This document shows, in pieces, positions 54,663-63,393 of a DNA stretch of 64,000 nt. Location: positions 2,616,001 through 2,680,000 of the forward strand of contig NZ_JBBPBZ010000002.1 of assembly GCF_038070105.1 (NCBI RefSeq), given 5' to 3'. The DNA is from Methylocystis sp. IM3 (GTDB lineage: Bacteria > Pseudomonadota > Alphaproteobacteria > Rhizobiales > Beijerinckiaceae). The position numbers and the translations under genes were made by a program. Under the pieces are notes generated by a model. It worked only from the letters and a program-made list of their open reading frames with translations, searched no databases and had not been told where the DNA came from. Position 1 is the stretch's first letter; each line of letters starts with the position of its first letter.

Positions 54663-54710
54663 GATTGCAGCCTTTTTATCGTTGTACGGCTCTTCTTTTG
54701 AAACCTGCGC

Positions 54711-55106
54711 TTACTTCGGCGCTGCGATCAGCATGATCCCCAGCGTCCAGGCGGCGGCGATCGCGATGGCGGCGATCTTGTTCCAGTAAAGCGCCTTCTC
54801 CTTCAGCGCCGCGTCGTGGACATAGTCCTCGATGATTTCGATCATGCCCTGACGCGCATGGATCATGCCGAGGACGCCGAAAGCGACCAGCACAATGGCG
54901 GGAATCGGACGGCCGATTTCGGCCTTCACGCCCTCCAGCGTCTTGCCGACGAGGCCTGCGAGCCACCAGGCGGACAGGAGGCCCAGCGGCGCCAGCGCAT
55001 AGGACGAGAGGCGCATGAAATGCGCGTGGACGGAGCCCTCGCGATCGGAGACATAGGCCGCCCCCTGTCCCGTGCGGCCGCTTTTGAAATGAGTCGGAAC
55101 CGACAT
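54711..55106 (-). CDS. sdhD: Succinate dehydrogenase membrane anchor subunit SdhD
   Basis: 131 residues with three transmembrane helices. It carries the start RTGQGAAYVSDREGSVHAHF, and HARQGMIEIIEDYVHD, which resembles the quinone/haem region of SdhD (H...I.DY.H). It anchors complex II and helps bind haem b and quinone. ATG at 55106; 14 bp after the sdhC stop. Confidence 0.9.
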   Translation of the reverse strand: MSVPTHFKSGRTGQGAAYVSDREGSVHAHFMRLSSYALAPLGLLSAWWLAGLVGKTLEGVKAEIGRPIPAIVLVAFGVLGMIHARQGMIEIIEDYVHDAALKEKALYWNKIAAIAIAAAWTLGIMLIAAPK

Positions 55107-55120
55107 AGACGAGCCTTTCC

Positions 55121-55528
55121 TCAGCCGACGAGAGACTTCAAGATCCACAGCGCCACGGTCAGACCGACACCGCCATAGAGGGTAGCCTGCGCGAGGAACT
55201 CCCGGCCCTGCGGATCCATATACAGGACGCGGTCCCAGAGCGCGTGTCGCACGCCGCCAAGCAGATGGTGAAAAATCGCCCAGGTGGTCAGGAAGACGAT
55301 CAACCCGCCGATGAAGCCGGAGGCCAGCCAGCCGGTAAGGGCGTGCAGCCACCCGCCAAAGCCGGCCCCGAGCAGAAAGAGCGCCATCAGCGCCATGCCC
55401 AGATAGAGCGCTGCCCCGGTGATGCGATGGGCCATGGACATCGCCATCGTCAGCCACGGCCTGAAGATGGTCAGATGCGGCGACAGCGGGCGCCTTGCGG
55501 CGCGCTCGTCGATTCCAGCGTTTGCCAT
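55121..55528 (-). CDS. sdhC: Succinate dehydrogenase cytochrome b556 subunit SdhC
   Basis: 135 residues with three transmembrane helices. The N-terminal RRPLSPHLTIFRPWLTMAMSMAHRITG, shown by PLSPHLTIFRP and MAHRITG, and HHLLGGVRHALWD, with the haem-ligand His, are classic SdhC signatures. It is the first gene of the sdhCDAB operon; the promoter should be in the 132-bp gap toward the MFS gene. Confidence 0.94.
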   Translation of the reverse strand: MANAGIDERAARRPLSPHLTIFRPWLTMAMSMAHRITGAALYLGMALMALFLLGAGFGGWLHALTGWLASGFIGGLIVFLTTWAIFHHLLGGVRHALWDRVLYMDPQGREFLAQATLYGGVGLTVALWILKSLVG

Positions 55529-55660
55529 GCTTGCTTCCTCTTTCGCGCCTCTACGGAATGGTTCTGAAAAGCGCCCTAAGAAGTGGATAATTCAAATGGT
55601 GCGGCGCCGCAACTCCGCCATTTTCGACCACGGGCCAAGGAGTGAATTTCCTTCGACCGC

Positions 55661-56863
55661 TCACCTTCTGGCAATGGCGAGCGTGAGCAACGCCGCGAGC
55701 GACAGGGCGGCCAGAACGCCGCCCGCGGCGAAGGTCGCCCCCGGGCCATAAACGTCCCAGAGCTTCCCGGCGGCGAGGCTCGCGATCAACAGCGCCAGTC
55801 CGCCGGCAAGATTGAACACCCCGAAGGCGGTGCCCCGCAGCGCCCCCGGCGCCGCGTCCGCGACGAGCGCCGCGAAAAGCCCCTGCGTCAGCCCCATATG
55901 AAGCCCCCACAGAACGACGCCGACCCAGACGAGCGGGAGCGACTGCGCCTGAGCAAGGGCGACATCGGCGAGGAGCAGCATGAAAATTCCGACAGCCAGC
56001 GGGGAAATCCGGTCACCGCGGTCCGAAAACGACCCCGCCGGATAGGAAGCGCCAGCGTAAACGACGTTCATGACGACCAGAACGAGCGGCGCGAGTGCGT
56101 CCGGCAGGCCGACGGTCGCGGCCTTCAGAATGAGAAACGCCTCGGAGAAGCGCGCGAGGCCGAAGAGGGTCGCCACCGCCACGACCAGCCAGAACCGGCC
56201 GCCCAGCCGTTTCAGCTCTTCCCAATGCAGCGGAAAGCGGGCCGGCCGCGCGGGGCGCGTGTTCTCCGGCTCGCTGACGCCCGCGGCCAGGACGATCACG
56301 GCCAGAACGGCCGGAATCGTCGCGACCCAGAAGACCGTCCGAATATCGTCGACCGTCAGCCACATGGCGACGACGGCGACGGCGGGGCCGAGAAAGGCGC
56401 CGACCGTGTCGAGCGATTGCCGCAGGCCGAAGGCGGCGCCGCGCAATTCCGGCGGCGTCACGTCGGCGACGAGCGCGTCGCGAGGGGCGCCGCGAATGCC
56501 CTTCCCGACACGGTCGATGAAGCGCGCCGCCATCACCCAGGCGACATCGGGCGCGAGGGGAAACATGGGCTTGGTCGCGGCCGCGAGGCCATAGCCGAGG
56601 ATCGCAAGGAGCTTGCGGCTGGCGAACCAGTCCGACACGGCCCCCGAGAAAATCTTGACCACCGACGCCGTCGCCTCGGCGACGCCCTCGATGACGCCGA
56701 CCTCCGCCATGGTCGCCCCCATCGCGCCGACGAGATAGACCGGCAGCAGCGCATGGATCATCTCCGAAGAGAAATCCATGAGCAAAGAGACGAGCCCCAG
56801 CGCCCAGACGCTTGGCGGAATCTGGCGGAGACGGGCGGTCCGGATAGGGGAATCGTCAGTCAT
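55661..56863 (-). CDS. Major facilitator superfamily transporter
   Basis: 400 residues with about 12 transmembrane helices. The motif FIDRVGKGIRGAPRDALVAD (between helices 4 and 5) and GVIEGVAEATASVVKIFSG, with SDWFASRKL (a variant of the MFS loop 2-3 signature), mark a known MFS branch often annotated as multidrug or general exporters. The substrate is not predictable. It is upstream of, and on the same strand as, sdhC with its own 132-bp gap; probably separate. Confidence 0.82.
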   Translation of the reverse strand: MTDDSPIRTARLRQIPPSVWALGLVSLLMDFSSEMIHALLPVYLVGAMGATMAEVGVIEGVAEATASVVKIFSGAVSDWFASRKLLAILGYGLAAATKPMFPLAPDVAWVMAARFIDRVGKGIRGAPRDALVADVTPPELRGAAFGLRQSLDTVGAFLGPAVAVVAMWLTVDDIRTVFWVATIPAVLAVIVLAAGVSEPENTRPARPARFPLHWEELKRLGGRFWLVVAVATLFGLARFSEAFLILKAATVGLPDALAPLVLVVMNVVYAGASYPAGSFSDRGDRISPLAVGIFMLLLADVALAQAQSLPLVWVGVVLWGLHMGLTQGLFAALVADAAPGALRGTAFGVFNLAGGLALLIASLAAGKLWDVYGPGATFAAGGVLAALSLAALLTLAIARR

Positions 56864-56984
56864 CCATTGCTTCTAGCACGAAGCATGCGCCCTCGGTCAG
56901 CAGGCGCTTTCCCTTGAAAATCTTGGCGCGCGGGCCGCTTGCCGGACACCGTTCTCCCGCTAACTCCCGCCTAGGGAAGGCAAG

Positions 56985-57098
56985 ATGCGGGCATCTCATT
57001 ACACCTATCGCTTCATCGCCCAGGCGGCGCTTATCGGCGTGATGCTGGCCGCGGTGGACTTCGGCCTGTTCGAGGCGCTGAGCCATATGATGCGGTGA
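56985..57098 (+). CDS. Small single-helix membrane protein (37 residues)
   Basis: ATG 56985 with an excellent AGGGAAGG site four bases upstream. The peptide MRASHYTYRFIAQAALIGVM is followed by LAAVDFGLFEALSHMMR, one likely transmembrane helix. The strong RBS and clean stop suggest a translated small protein. No homologue can be named. A palindromic repeat starts right after the stop. Confidence 0.45.
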   Translation: MRASHYTYRFIAQAALIGVMLAAVDFGLFEALSHMMR

Positions 57099-57102
57099 AG
57101 GG

Positions 57103-57125
57103 ATGGCCGGGACAGGCCCGGCCAT
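57103..57125. repeat. Palindrome ATGGCCGGG/CCCGGCCAT
   Basis: Perfect 9-bp arms (57103-57111, 57117-57125) around ACAGG, starting five bases after the small-protein stop. It resembles repeats common in alphaproteobacterial intergenic regions. Confidence 0.65.
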
Positions 57126-57172
57126 GACGGGCGAGGGCGGCTGCGAGGAATGCCGGGGCGCTCTCTCCCGTC

Positions 57173-57195
57173 ATGCCCGCGCTCGACGCGGGCAT
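57173..57195. repeat. Palindrome ATGCCCGCG/CGCGGGCAT downstream of hsp20
   Basis: Perfect 9-bp arms (57173-57181, 57187-57195) around CTCGA, 16 bp after the end of the hsp20 gene on the minus strand. GTCATGCCCGCG...CGCGGGCATCC is a frequent dispersed repeat form. It may also act as an hsp20 3' structure, but has no T-run. Confidence 0.65.
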
Positions 57196-57210
57196 CCACG
57201 GGACCGACGG

Positions 57211-57720
57211 TCATTTCGCGGCAATGTCGATCTTCTTCTCTTCACTCGTGGTCTGGGCCGACTTGGGCAGGACCACTTTCAGCACGCCTTTTTCGAACGT
57301 CGCCTCGATCTTGTCGACGTCGACATTCTCCGGCAGGCGGAAGCTGCGCCTGAACGAGCCGTAGCGCCGTTCGGAGAAGAACATGCCTTCGTTCTTTTCC
57401 TCGCGCTCCATCTTCTTCTCGCCGCCGATCACAAGCCCGCCGTTGGCGACCTTCACTTCCACGTCCTTCTGGTCGAGGCCTGGAAGCTCCGCCGTGACTT
57501 CATATTCGTTGTCGCGTTCGACGAAATCGACGGGGGGCGTTCCCTGCCAGCCCATGAATCCGAAAGGCTCCATGTCGCCTGTGCGTTTCTGCAAGGGCGC
57601 CTCGTCGAAGAAACGGTCGAGCTGCCGACGCAGCGCCTCGAAGGGGCGCCAGTCCCACATGTCGGGAGAGATCAGCGCGCCACCATCCTTTTTAACCGGG
57701 GCGTTTTGCTCCTGAGCCAT
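57211..57720 (-). CDS. Hsp20/alpha-crystallin family small heat-shock protein
   Basis: 169 residues from ATG 57720 with GGAGGAG upstream. The alpha-crystallin domain (about 65-160) contains PPVDFVERDNEYEVTAELPGL, shortened here to ERDNEYEVTAELPGL, then the conserved GVLKVVLPK near the C-terminus. The N-terminal arm holds RRQLDRFFDEAP. It binds unfolding proteins in the cytoplasm to prevent aggregation. The C-terminal IxI anchor is present in part (KKIDIAAK). The leader on the minus strand may be structured. Confidence 0.93.
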   Translation of the reverse strand: MAQEQNAPVKKDGGALISPDMWDWRPFEALRRQLDRFFDEAPLQKRTGDMEPFGFMGWQGTPPVDFVERDNEYEVTAELPGLDQKDVEVKVANGGLVIGGEKKMEREEKNEGMFFSERRYGSFRRSFRLPENVDVDKIEATFEKGVLKVVLPKSAQTTSEEKKIDIAAK

Positions 57721-57849
57721 TTTTTCTCCTCCGTTCAGACAATGGTCATCCAAAAACAAATTTGAGCGACGTTCGTCGCCTCGACACGATAAAAATTCTG
57801 CGTCTTCCGCGCCTGATTCAAGCCTGGCCTTTTGCGCCAAATGTCGCGC

Positions 57850-60800
57850 TCATTCCTCGAGCGACAGCAGCCCGGCGTCCCCGCCGCTCGACGCCGTATT
57901 GATGGTCACTGTCGTCTCGCGCAGGAAGCGTCGCAGATAATCCGGGCCGCCCGCCTTGGGCCCCGTGCCGCTGAGGCCGAAGCCGCCGAAAGGCTGGCTG
58001 CCGACGACGGCGCCGATCATGTTGCGGTTGACATATATGTTGCCCGCCGGCGCGCGGCGCGCCGCCGCCTGCATCCGCTCCTCGATGCGGGTTTCGAGCC
58101 CGAAGGTCAGCCCGTAGCCGCTCGCCTCGATCTCTCCGATCAGCGCCTCGAAATCGGCCGCGCGCCAGGTCGCGACATGCAGCACGGGGCCGAAAACCTC
58201 TTCCCGCAACTCCGAGGCGCGCCGGAGACGAATGACCGCCGGCGCGACGAAGGTTCCCTTGGCCGGGGCCTCCCCCGCAAAGAGCAGCCGCCCTTCGGCC
58301 TTGGCGTGGGCAATGTAGCGGTCGAGCTTGTCCTTGGCCTCCGCGTCGATGACCGGCCCGACATGCACGCCGATCTCGCGCGGGTCGCCGATGCGCAGCT
58401 CTTTCGCGGTGCCGATGAGGGTCTCGATGGCGCCGGGCACGATTTCCTCCTGCAGGCAGAGGAGCCGCAGCGCGGAGCACCTCTGGCCCGCCGAGCGAAA
58501 GGCGGAGGCGAGCACATCGTCGACCACTTGCTCGATGAGCGCCGTGGAATCGACGATCATGGCGTTGACGCCCCCCGTCTCCGCGATCAGCGGGGCGAGC
58601 GCGCCCGCGCGCGCCGCGAGCGCGCGATTGATGTGCTGCGCCACCTCGACGGAGCCGGTGAAGACGACGCCGGCCGTCCACGGATCGGCGACGAGCGCGG
58701 CCCCGATCTCGCCCGCGCCGGTCGCCAGTTGCAGCGCCGCGCGCGGGACGCCCGCCTCATGAAGGAGCGCGACGGCTCTTGCGGCGATAAGCGGCGTCTG
58801 CTCCGCGGGCTTGGCGACGGCCGCGTTGCCGGCGACGAGCGCGGCGACGACCTGCCCGAGGAAAATCGCTAGCGGGAAGTTCCACGGCGAGATGCAGACG
58901 AAAACCCCGCGCCCGCCGTAGCTCAGCCGGTTGTCTTCGCCCGTGGGGCCGGGAAGCCTGATCTCGCGACAAAGGAGACGCGCCTGATTGGCGTAATAGC
59001 GGCACATGTCCGCCGCCTCGCGCAATTCGGCGAGGGCGTCGTCGAGCGTCTTTCCGGCTTCGCTCTGCAAGAGCGCGAGAAAGACGCCGCGCCGCGCCTC
59101 CAGCAGATCGGCGGCGCGCTCCATGATGCGCGCGCGCGTTTCGACAGGCGTCGCATTCCAGGCGGGAAAGCCCCGCGCCGCGTCGGCCACCATGGCGCGC
59201 GCGGTTGTCTCGTCGCTCTCCGCCACGAGGCCGATGGCCGCGCCGTCGATGGGCGAGAAAACCGGACGCGACGGCGCCCCGGCGGAAATCGTCGGATGCG
59301 TCTCATGGGAGCCCTGCGCCGCGCCGATTTCGGAGCACAGCGCCGCGAGCGCGGCTCTGTCGCCGAATTCGACGCCTTTGGAATTCGCCCGCAACGGTTC
59401 GTAGATTTCGGCCGGCAAACGCAGGCGCGGATGGCGGGCGCGGTCTGGATCGCCGATCGCGTCATGCGGGTCGGCGATGAGCGCCGCCTCGGGGGTCTCG
59501 GGATCGGCGGCGCGCGCGACAAATGAAGAATTCGCGCCATTCTCGATCAGCCGCCGGACGAGATAGGCCAGAAGATCGCGGTGCGGCCCCACCGGCGCAT
59601 AGATGCGCACGGGCGCGTCGCTGATTGCGGCCAGCGCCTCGTAAAGCGGTTCGCCCATGCCGTGCAGGCGCTGGAATTCATAGTCCGTCCGCTTGCCGGC
59701 GCGGGCGAGAATTTCGGCGACGCTGCGGGCGTTGTGCGTGGCGAACTGCGGATAGAGACGCGGCGCGTGAAGGAGCTGCGCGGCGCAAGCGTCATAGTGG
59801 AGATCGGTCATCGCCTTGCGGGTGAAGACCGGATAATCGGCGAGCCCCCGCTCCTGCGCGCGCTTGATTTCGCTGTCCCAATAGGCGCCCTTGACGAGAC
59901 GCAGCATGAAACGGCGATCATGCGCCTCGGCGAGGGCCAGCGCGTAATCGATCACGGCGCTCGCGCGTTTCTGGTATGCCTGCACGGCAAGACCGAAACC
60001 GTCCCAGCCCGAAAGCGATGAATCGGCGACCACGCGCGCGACAACATCGAGCGAGAGTTCGAGGCGGTCGGCTTCTTCCGCGTCGATCGTGAAGGCGAGG
60101 TCGCGGTCGCGCGCGAGCCGTGCGAGCTCCAGGACGCGCGGCGGCAATTCCTGCAACACGCGCGCGCGCGAGATCGCCTCGTAGCGCGGATGCAGGGCGG
60201 AAAGCTTGACGGAAATGCCGGGGCGCGCGGGCAGCGGTTCCGCGCCCGCCTGCGCGCCAATAGCCTCGATCGCCGCCGCATAGGCGTCGAAATAGCGGGC
60301 GGCGTCGGCCGCGCTGCGGGCGCCCTCGCCGAGCATGTCGAAGGAAAAGCGCTCGCGGCGCCCCCTGGCGCGGGAGAGCGCGTCGCCGATCGTCTCGCCG
60401 AAGACGAAATGCGCGCCCATCAGCCGCATGGCCTGCCGCGCGGCGAGGCGCAGCGCGGGAAGCCCCATGCGTCGCGCCAGATCGGCGACGAGGCCGCGCG
60501 GCTCCCCCTGCCCGACGAGACGCGCCGAGAAGCCCAGCGCGAAGGCGCAGGCCTGCACGAGCAGCACGTCGGACTCAGCCGCGTGATGAGAGAAATCGCC
60601 CGCGGCGAGCTTGTCGACGATGAGCTGGTCGGCGGTCGCGTCGTCGGGCACGCGCAGCAAGGATTCCGCCAGCGCCATGACGGCGAGACCCTCGCGGGAC
60701 GAGAGCGAGAACTCGTGAAGAAAGTCCTCGACGCCGCCAAGGGAGCCAAGGGCGCCAAGCGCGCCGCGCTCGCCGCGCATACCGCGAATGAGCTTGCGCG

Positions 60801-60945
60801 CAAGCTCTCCGATGGCGCGGCGCGTTTCGAAATCTGGCGGATTCGCAATCAGGCGCGCGGCGAGGATCTCGTCCGGCGGGGCATAGGGCGCGGCGAAGGG
60901 CGGCGGCGGGTCTTTGGGCATGGCGGCAAGCAGCGCCTTGTTCAA
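57850..60945 (-). CDS. putA: Bifunctional proline dehydrogenase/L-glutamate gamma-semialdehyde dehydrogenase
   Basis: 1031 residues from a TTG at 60945 (an ATG at 60921 is also possible). Proline dehydrogenase barrel at about 175-480 ([34 protein letters not shown]), then the aldehyde dehydrogenase domain (about 540-1020) with [24 protein letters not shown] and the catalytic Cys in [12 protein letters not shown]. It converts proline to glutamate with FAD and NAD. There is no N-terminal ribbon-helix-helix, so it is a non-DNA-binding PutA, and it lacks the extra C-terminal domain of long forms. Confidence 0.94.
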   Translation of the reverse strand: MNKALLAAMPKDPPPPFAAPYAPPDEILAARLIANPPDFETRRAIGELARKLIRGMRGERGALGALGSLGGVEDFLHEFSLSSREGLAVMALAESLLRVPDDATADQLIVDKLAAGDFSHHAAESDVLLVQACAFALGFSARLVGQGEPRGLVADLARRMGLPALRLAARQAMRLMGAHFVFGETIGDALSRARGRRERFSFDMLGEGARSAADAARYFDAYAAAIEAIGAQAGAEPLPARPGISVKLSALHPRYEAISRARVLQELPPRVLELARLARDRDLAFTIDAEEADRLELSLDVVARVVADSSLSGWDGFGLAVQAYQKRASAVIDYALALAEAHDRRFMLRLVKGAYWDSEIKRAQERGLADYPVFTRKAMTDLHYDACAAQLLHAPRLYPQFATHNARSVAEILARAGKRTDYEFQRLHGMGEPLYEALAAISDAPVRIYAPVGPHRDLLAYLVRRLIENGANSSFVARAADPETPEAALIADPHDAIGDPDRARHPRLRLPAEIYEPLRANSKGVEFGDRAALAALCSEIGAAQGSHETHPTISAGAPSRPVFSPIDGAAIGLVAESDETTARAMVADAARGFPAWNATPVETRARIMERAADLLEARRGVFLALLQSEAGKTLDDALAELREAADMCRYYANQARLLCREIRLPGPTGEDNRLSYGGRGVFVCISPWNFPLAIFLGQVVAALVAGNAAVAKPAEQTPLIAARAVALLHEAGVPRAALQLATGAGEIGAALVADPWTAGVVFTGSVEVAQHINRALAARAGALAPLIAETGGVNAMIVDSTALIEQVVDDVLASAFRSAGQRCSALRLLCLQEEIVPGAIETLIGTAKELRIGDPREIGVHVGPVIDAEAKDKLDRYIAHAKAEGRLLFAGEAPAKGTFVAPAVIRLRRASELREEVFGPVLHVATWRAADFEALIGEIEASGYGLTFGLETRIEERMQAAARRAPAGNIYVNRNMIGAVVGSQPFGGFGLSGTGPKAGGPDYLRRFLRETTVTINTASSGGDAGLLSLEE

Positions 60946-61067
60946 GTTCCTGTCTGGAGGATATGGGCGCGCAGGGGCATTCCGGCAAAGGGCGGCGTGC
61001 CCTCGGTTTCAGCGGCGGCTCTGCTCGTCTATGACTGAAGGCCCGAGTCGATCGTCAGGAGATGTGG

Positions 61068-61385
61068 ATGCCCGCCTATTTCATTTGCACGATGACCATC
61101 CACGACCCGGAGACCTATCGCAAATATACGGCGCTGACGCCCGCCACCGTCGCCCGCCATGGTGGGAAATTCCTCACGCGCGGCGACGAGGTCGCCACAG
61201 TCGAAGGGCCGCACGTCGCCGAGCGGCTGGTGATCCTCGAATTCCCCGACCGGGAGACGGCTCTGGCCTGGTACAATGATCCGGATTACCAGACTGCCTG
61301 CGCGTTCCGCCGCGCGGCGTCGACGGGCCGGATGATCCTCCAGGAAGGGCGCGAGAACACGCGCGACCCCGATCCGATCGTGTGA
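61068..61385 (+). CDS. DUF1330 family protein
   Basis: 105 residues from the ATG at 61068 (AGGAG six bases upstream; an ATG at 61062 is too close to it). Signature: MPAYFICTMTIHDPETYRKY, a Gly-Gly-Lys-Phe turn (ARHGGKFLTRG) and WYNDPDYQTACAFR. DUF1330 proteins have a ferredoxin-like dimeric fold and unknown function. It is divergent from putA. Confidence 0.88.
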   Translation: MPAYFICTMTIHDPETYRKYTALTPATVARHGGKFLTRGDEVATVEGPHVAERLVILEFPDRETALAWYNDPDYQTACAFRRAASTGRMILQEGRENTRDPDPIV

Positions 61386-61398
61386 CGGCTCGCGGGGC

Positions 61399-61614
61399 TC
61401 AGATCTTGTCGCCCTCGGCGCCCGGCGTGACGCAGCGCCAGCGCGTGACCGTGACATTGGGATGCTCGCCCGACCACTGGGCGATATAGGGCATGGCCTG
61501 CATGACGCAGTTGCGCGTCGACCCCGTGGCGGACTCGAGCGTCAGCCGGCGTTCGTCGCAGGCCGTCGGCTGGGAGATGGCGCAGACAGTCAGGATGAGT
61601 TGGACGAAATTCAT
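61399..61614 (-). CDS. Small Cys-containing conserved hypothetical protein
   Basis: 71 residues from ATG 61614 with AAGGGG upstream. It starts MNFVQLILTVCAISQPTACDERRL, shown as FVQLILTVCAISQPTAC, followed by SATGSTRNCVMQAMPYIAQWSGEHPN and WRCVTPG. The four cysteines and the hydrophobic start suggest export or a membrane-associated fold. Relatives of this pattern occur in several alphaproteobacteria; function unknown. It is convergent with the DUF1330 gene. Confidence 0.6.
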   Translation of the reverse strand: MNFVQLILTVCAISQPTACDERRLTLESATGSTRNCVMQAMPYIAQWSGEHPNVTVTRWRCVTPGAEGDKI

Positions 61615-61678
61615 CGGCAACCCCTTGCATGAACGCCGCCCATCGGCGGCGTTCGATATCAAGCAAGGGTAATGCCGG

Positions 61679-62488
61679 TCAGGCGGGGGTCAATATCTCG
61701 CCCTTGCCATAGACCGCCGTGTCGCCGCCAAAACGCTGCAGTCTTTGCGAGAGCAGCGCCGAGGCCGCGGCGCTGTCCGCCTTGAGGCCGCGGGCGAAAA
61801 GACCCGCAAAGGTGAAGACATGCGGTCCGCAGTCGACATAGGTCGGCGGAATCTCCGGGCGCCGCGCCAGAATGATGGAGCCGCGCTTGTTGAGATAGCC
61901 GACGCGGCCCGAGGTTTTGCCCAGCGCGATGATGGTGCCCGCGATGAAGCGGGAGCCGAGGTCGTCGCCGGCGTCTCCCTCGATGATGAGAATGCCGCGC
62001 CGCAGCCGGTCGCCGGCCCGCGCGCCAACCTTGCCGCGCACGACGACCCGCCCGCCCGACATGCCGGCCAGCTCGCCGGCGAGCGGAGCCGCCAGCATCT
62101 CGCCCGCGTCGCCTCTGATCTCGATATGCGCGCCCTCGTTGCCGGAGGCGGCATAGGCCCCGGCCCCGCCGGAAACCGTGATCGCGCCGCCCTTGGCGAG
62201 GCGGCCGAGCTCAAGACCCACGTCTCCCTCGACATGGATCGAGAAGCCCGGCAGCAGCTTCGCGCCAAGCCGGTCGAAGCGCGCCGAACCGCCCTCGTAG
62301 CGGACATTTTTCAGATCGCCTTCGGCGAGCTTGAACAGATCGCCGACCTTGGTCGAGGCGCGGGTCGTGCCGAGTTCGATCTTCTCGATCGCGGCAAGGG
62401 ATTTGCCGGCGAGGCGGTCGGGCGTCAGCGCCGAGAGGTCGACGCGCTGCGGCGGCTCCTGGCGGAGCGTGAAGGTGAAGGGCTTCAC
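61679..62488 (-). CDS. fhcC: Formyltransferase/hydrolase complex subunit C
   Basis: 269 residues from the GTG at 62488, which overlaps the fhcD stop (GTGA). The protein is a parallel beta-helix of Gly-rich repeats: SIHVEGDVGLELG, HIEIRGDAGEMLA, RVVVRGKVGARAGD, ILIIEGDAGDDLG, then IALGKTSGRVGYLNKRGSI, as in formylmethanofuran dehydrogenase FmdC/FwdC. In methylotrophs FhcABCD hydrolyses formyl-methanofuran-type intermediates to formate. It follows fhcD immediately and is the last gene here. Confidence 0.93.
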   Translation of the reverse strand: MKPFTFTLRQEPPQRVDLSALTPDRLAGKSLAAIEKIELGTTRASTKVGDLFKLAEGDLKNVRYEGGSARFDRLGAKLLPGFSIHVEGDVGLELGRLAKGGAITVSGGAGAYAASGNEGAHIEIRGDAGEMLAAPLAGELAGMSGGRVVVRGKVGARAGDRLRRGILIIEGDAGDDLGSRFIAGTIIALGKTSGRVGYLNKRGSIILARRPEIPPTYVDCGPHVFTFAGLFARGLKADSAAASALLSQRLQRFGGDTAVYGKGEILTPA

Positions 62489-63393
62489 GGCAGCAGATCC
62501 TTCAGATGATAGTGGAACGGCCCGAGCTTGCCGCCGTAGTTGCCGGCGCCGACGCGTTTCGCGCCCTTCTCGGGCCCAAGATCGATGATCGCCTTCAGGC
62601 CCGCGCGCATGGCCTGACGCACCGCCTCGTCGCTCAGACCGTCGATGACGATCTCCAGCGTGCAGCCGATATCGCTTTCCAGCGCGGTCTTGGTCACGCC
62701 CTTCAGCGTCGGGCAATAGGCGTCATTGGTCGAGGCGCTCATGCCCTTGTATTGCGAGCCGACCTTCGAGCCGGAGCGGACGATGCCGCCGGGGAAGGGC
62801 ATGATCGCGTCCGGGACCGCATGGATGGCGTTCACGCCCGCCTCGGTGGCGCGCATGGTCGATTCCCAATCCGCGCCCATCACCAGCAGATTGCCGCCGC
62901 CGACGCATTTCTTGAGCACGCCGACCTGGCCCTCGACGAAGAACTCGCCGTCCATCACCGGCACGCGCCAGAAGCGGCGCCCGTCGATCGCCTTCGAGGT
63001 CTGCCATTTGTCGCCGAACTGGCGCATCGAATCGCCGACCTTGATCTTCAGATCGCCGTCGAAGGCCGAATAAAGCGCCGTCCCGGGACAGGTGAGGATG
63101 CACTGGCCGACACGATTGACCAGCGCCTTCTCCGCGCCCTTCGTCGAGAAGGCGAAGAACAGCAGTCTGACGCCCGGACGGCCGTCGGGCGTCTCGTCTT
63201 CGGAAAGCTCAGCGTCGATTCCCGCCTCGCAATCGCAGCCAATGACGGACGTGGCGTAGCCCGTGGCCGTCGCCGCCGCCTGATTGGCCCATTTGCGCGT
63301 GGGCGCCGTGACGATGAGTCCCGTCGCGGCCATGGGGAAGGCTTCGGCGAAACTGTCGTCGATCCGAACGCCGTTGCGAACTATACCTTGCAT
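62485..63393 (-). CDS. fhcD: Formylmethanofuran:tetrahydromethanopterin formyltransferase
   Basis: 302 residues, Ftr family. Segments GVRIDDSFAEAFPMAATGLIVTA, cut here to FAEAFPMAATGLIVTA, GCDCEAGIDAELSEDETPDGRPG (cut: GIDAELSEDETPDGRPG) and CILTCPGTALYSAFDG match archaeal and methylotroph Ftr. It moves the formyl group from tetrahydromethanopterin to the methanofuran analogue. Overlaps fhcA by 13 bp and fhcC by 4 bp, so translation of all three is coupled. Confidence 0.95.
   Translation of the reverse strand: MQGIVRNGVRIDDSFAEAFPMAATGLIVTAPTRKWANQAAATATGYATSVIGCDCEAGIDAELSEDETPDGRPGVRLLFFAFSTKGAEKALVNRVGQCILTCPGTALYSAFDGDLKIKVGDSMRQFGDKWQTSKAIDGRRFWRVPVMDGEFFVEGQVGVLKKCVGGGNLLVMGADWESTMRATEAGVNAIHAVPDAIMPFPGGIVRSGSKVGSQYKGMSASTNDAYCPTLKGVTKTALESDIGCTLEIVIDGLSDEAVRQAMRAGLKAIIDLGPEKGAKRVGAGNYGGKLGPFHYHLKDLLP

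Noticed and set aside
52782..54701. A plus-strand open frame of about 640 codons opposite sdhA
   Set aside because: Antisense of a certain gene; no start signal or motif.
55529..55660. A possible Irr-like half site (GGAATGGTTCTGAAA) before sdhC
   Set aside because: Only the right arm resembles the consensus; the left arm matches too poorly to call.
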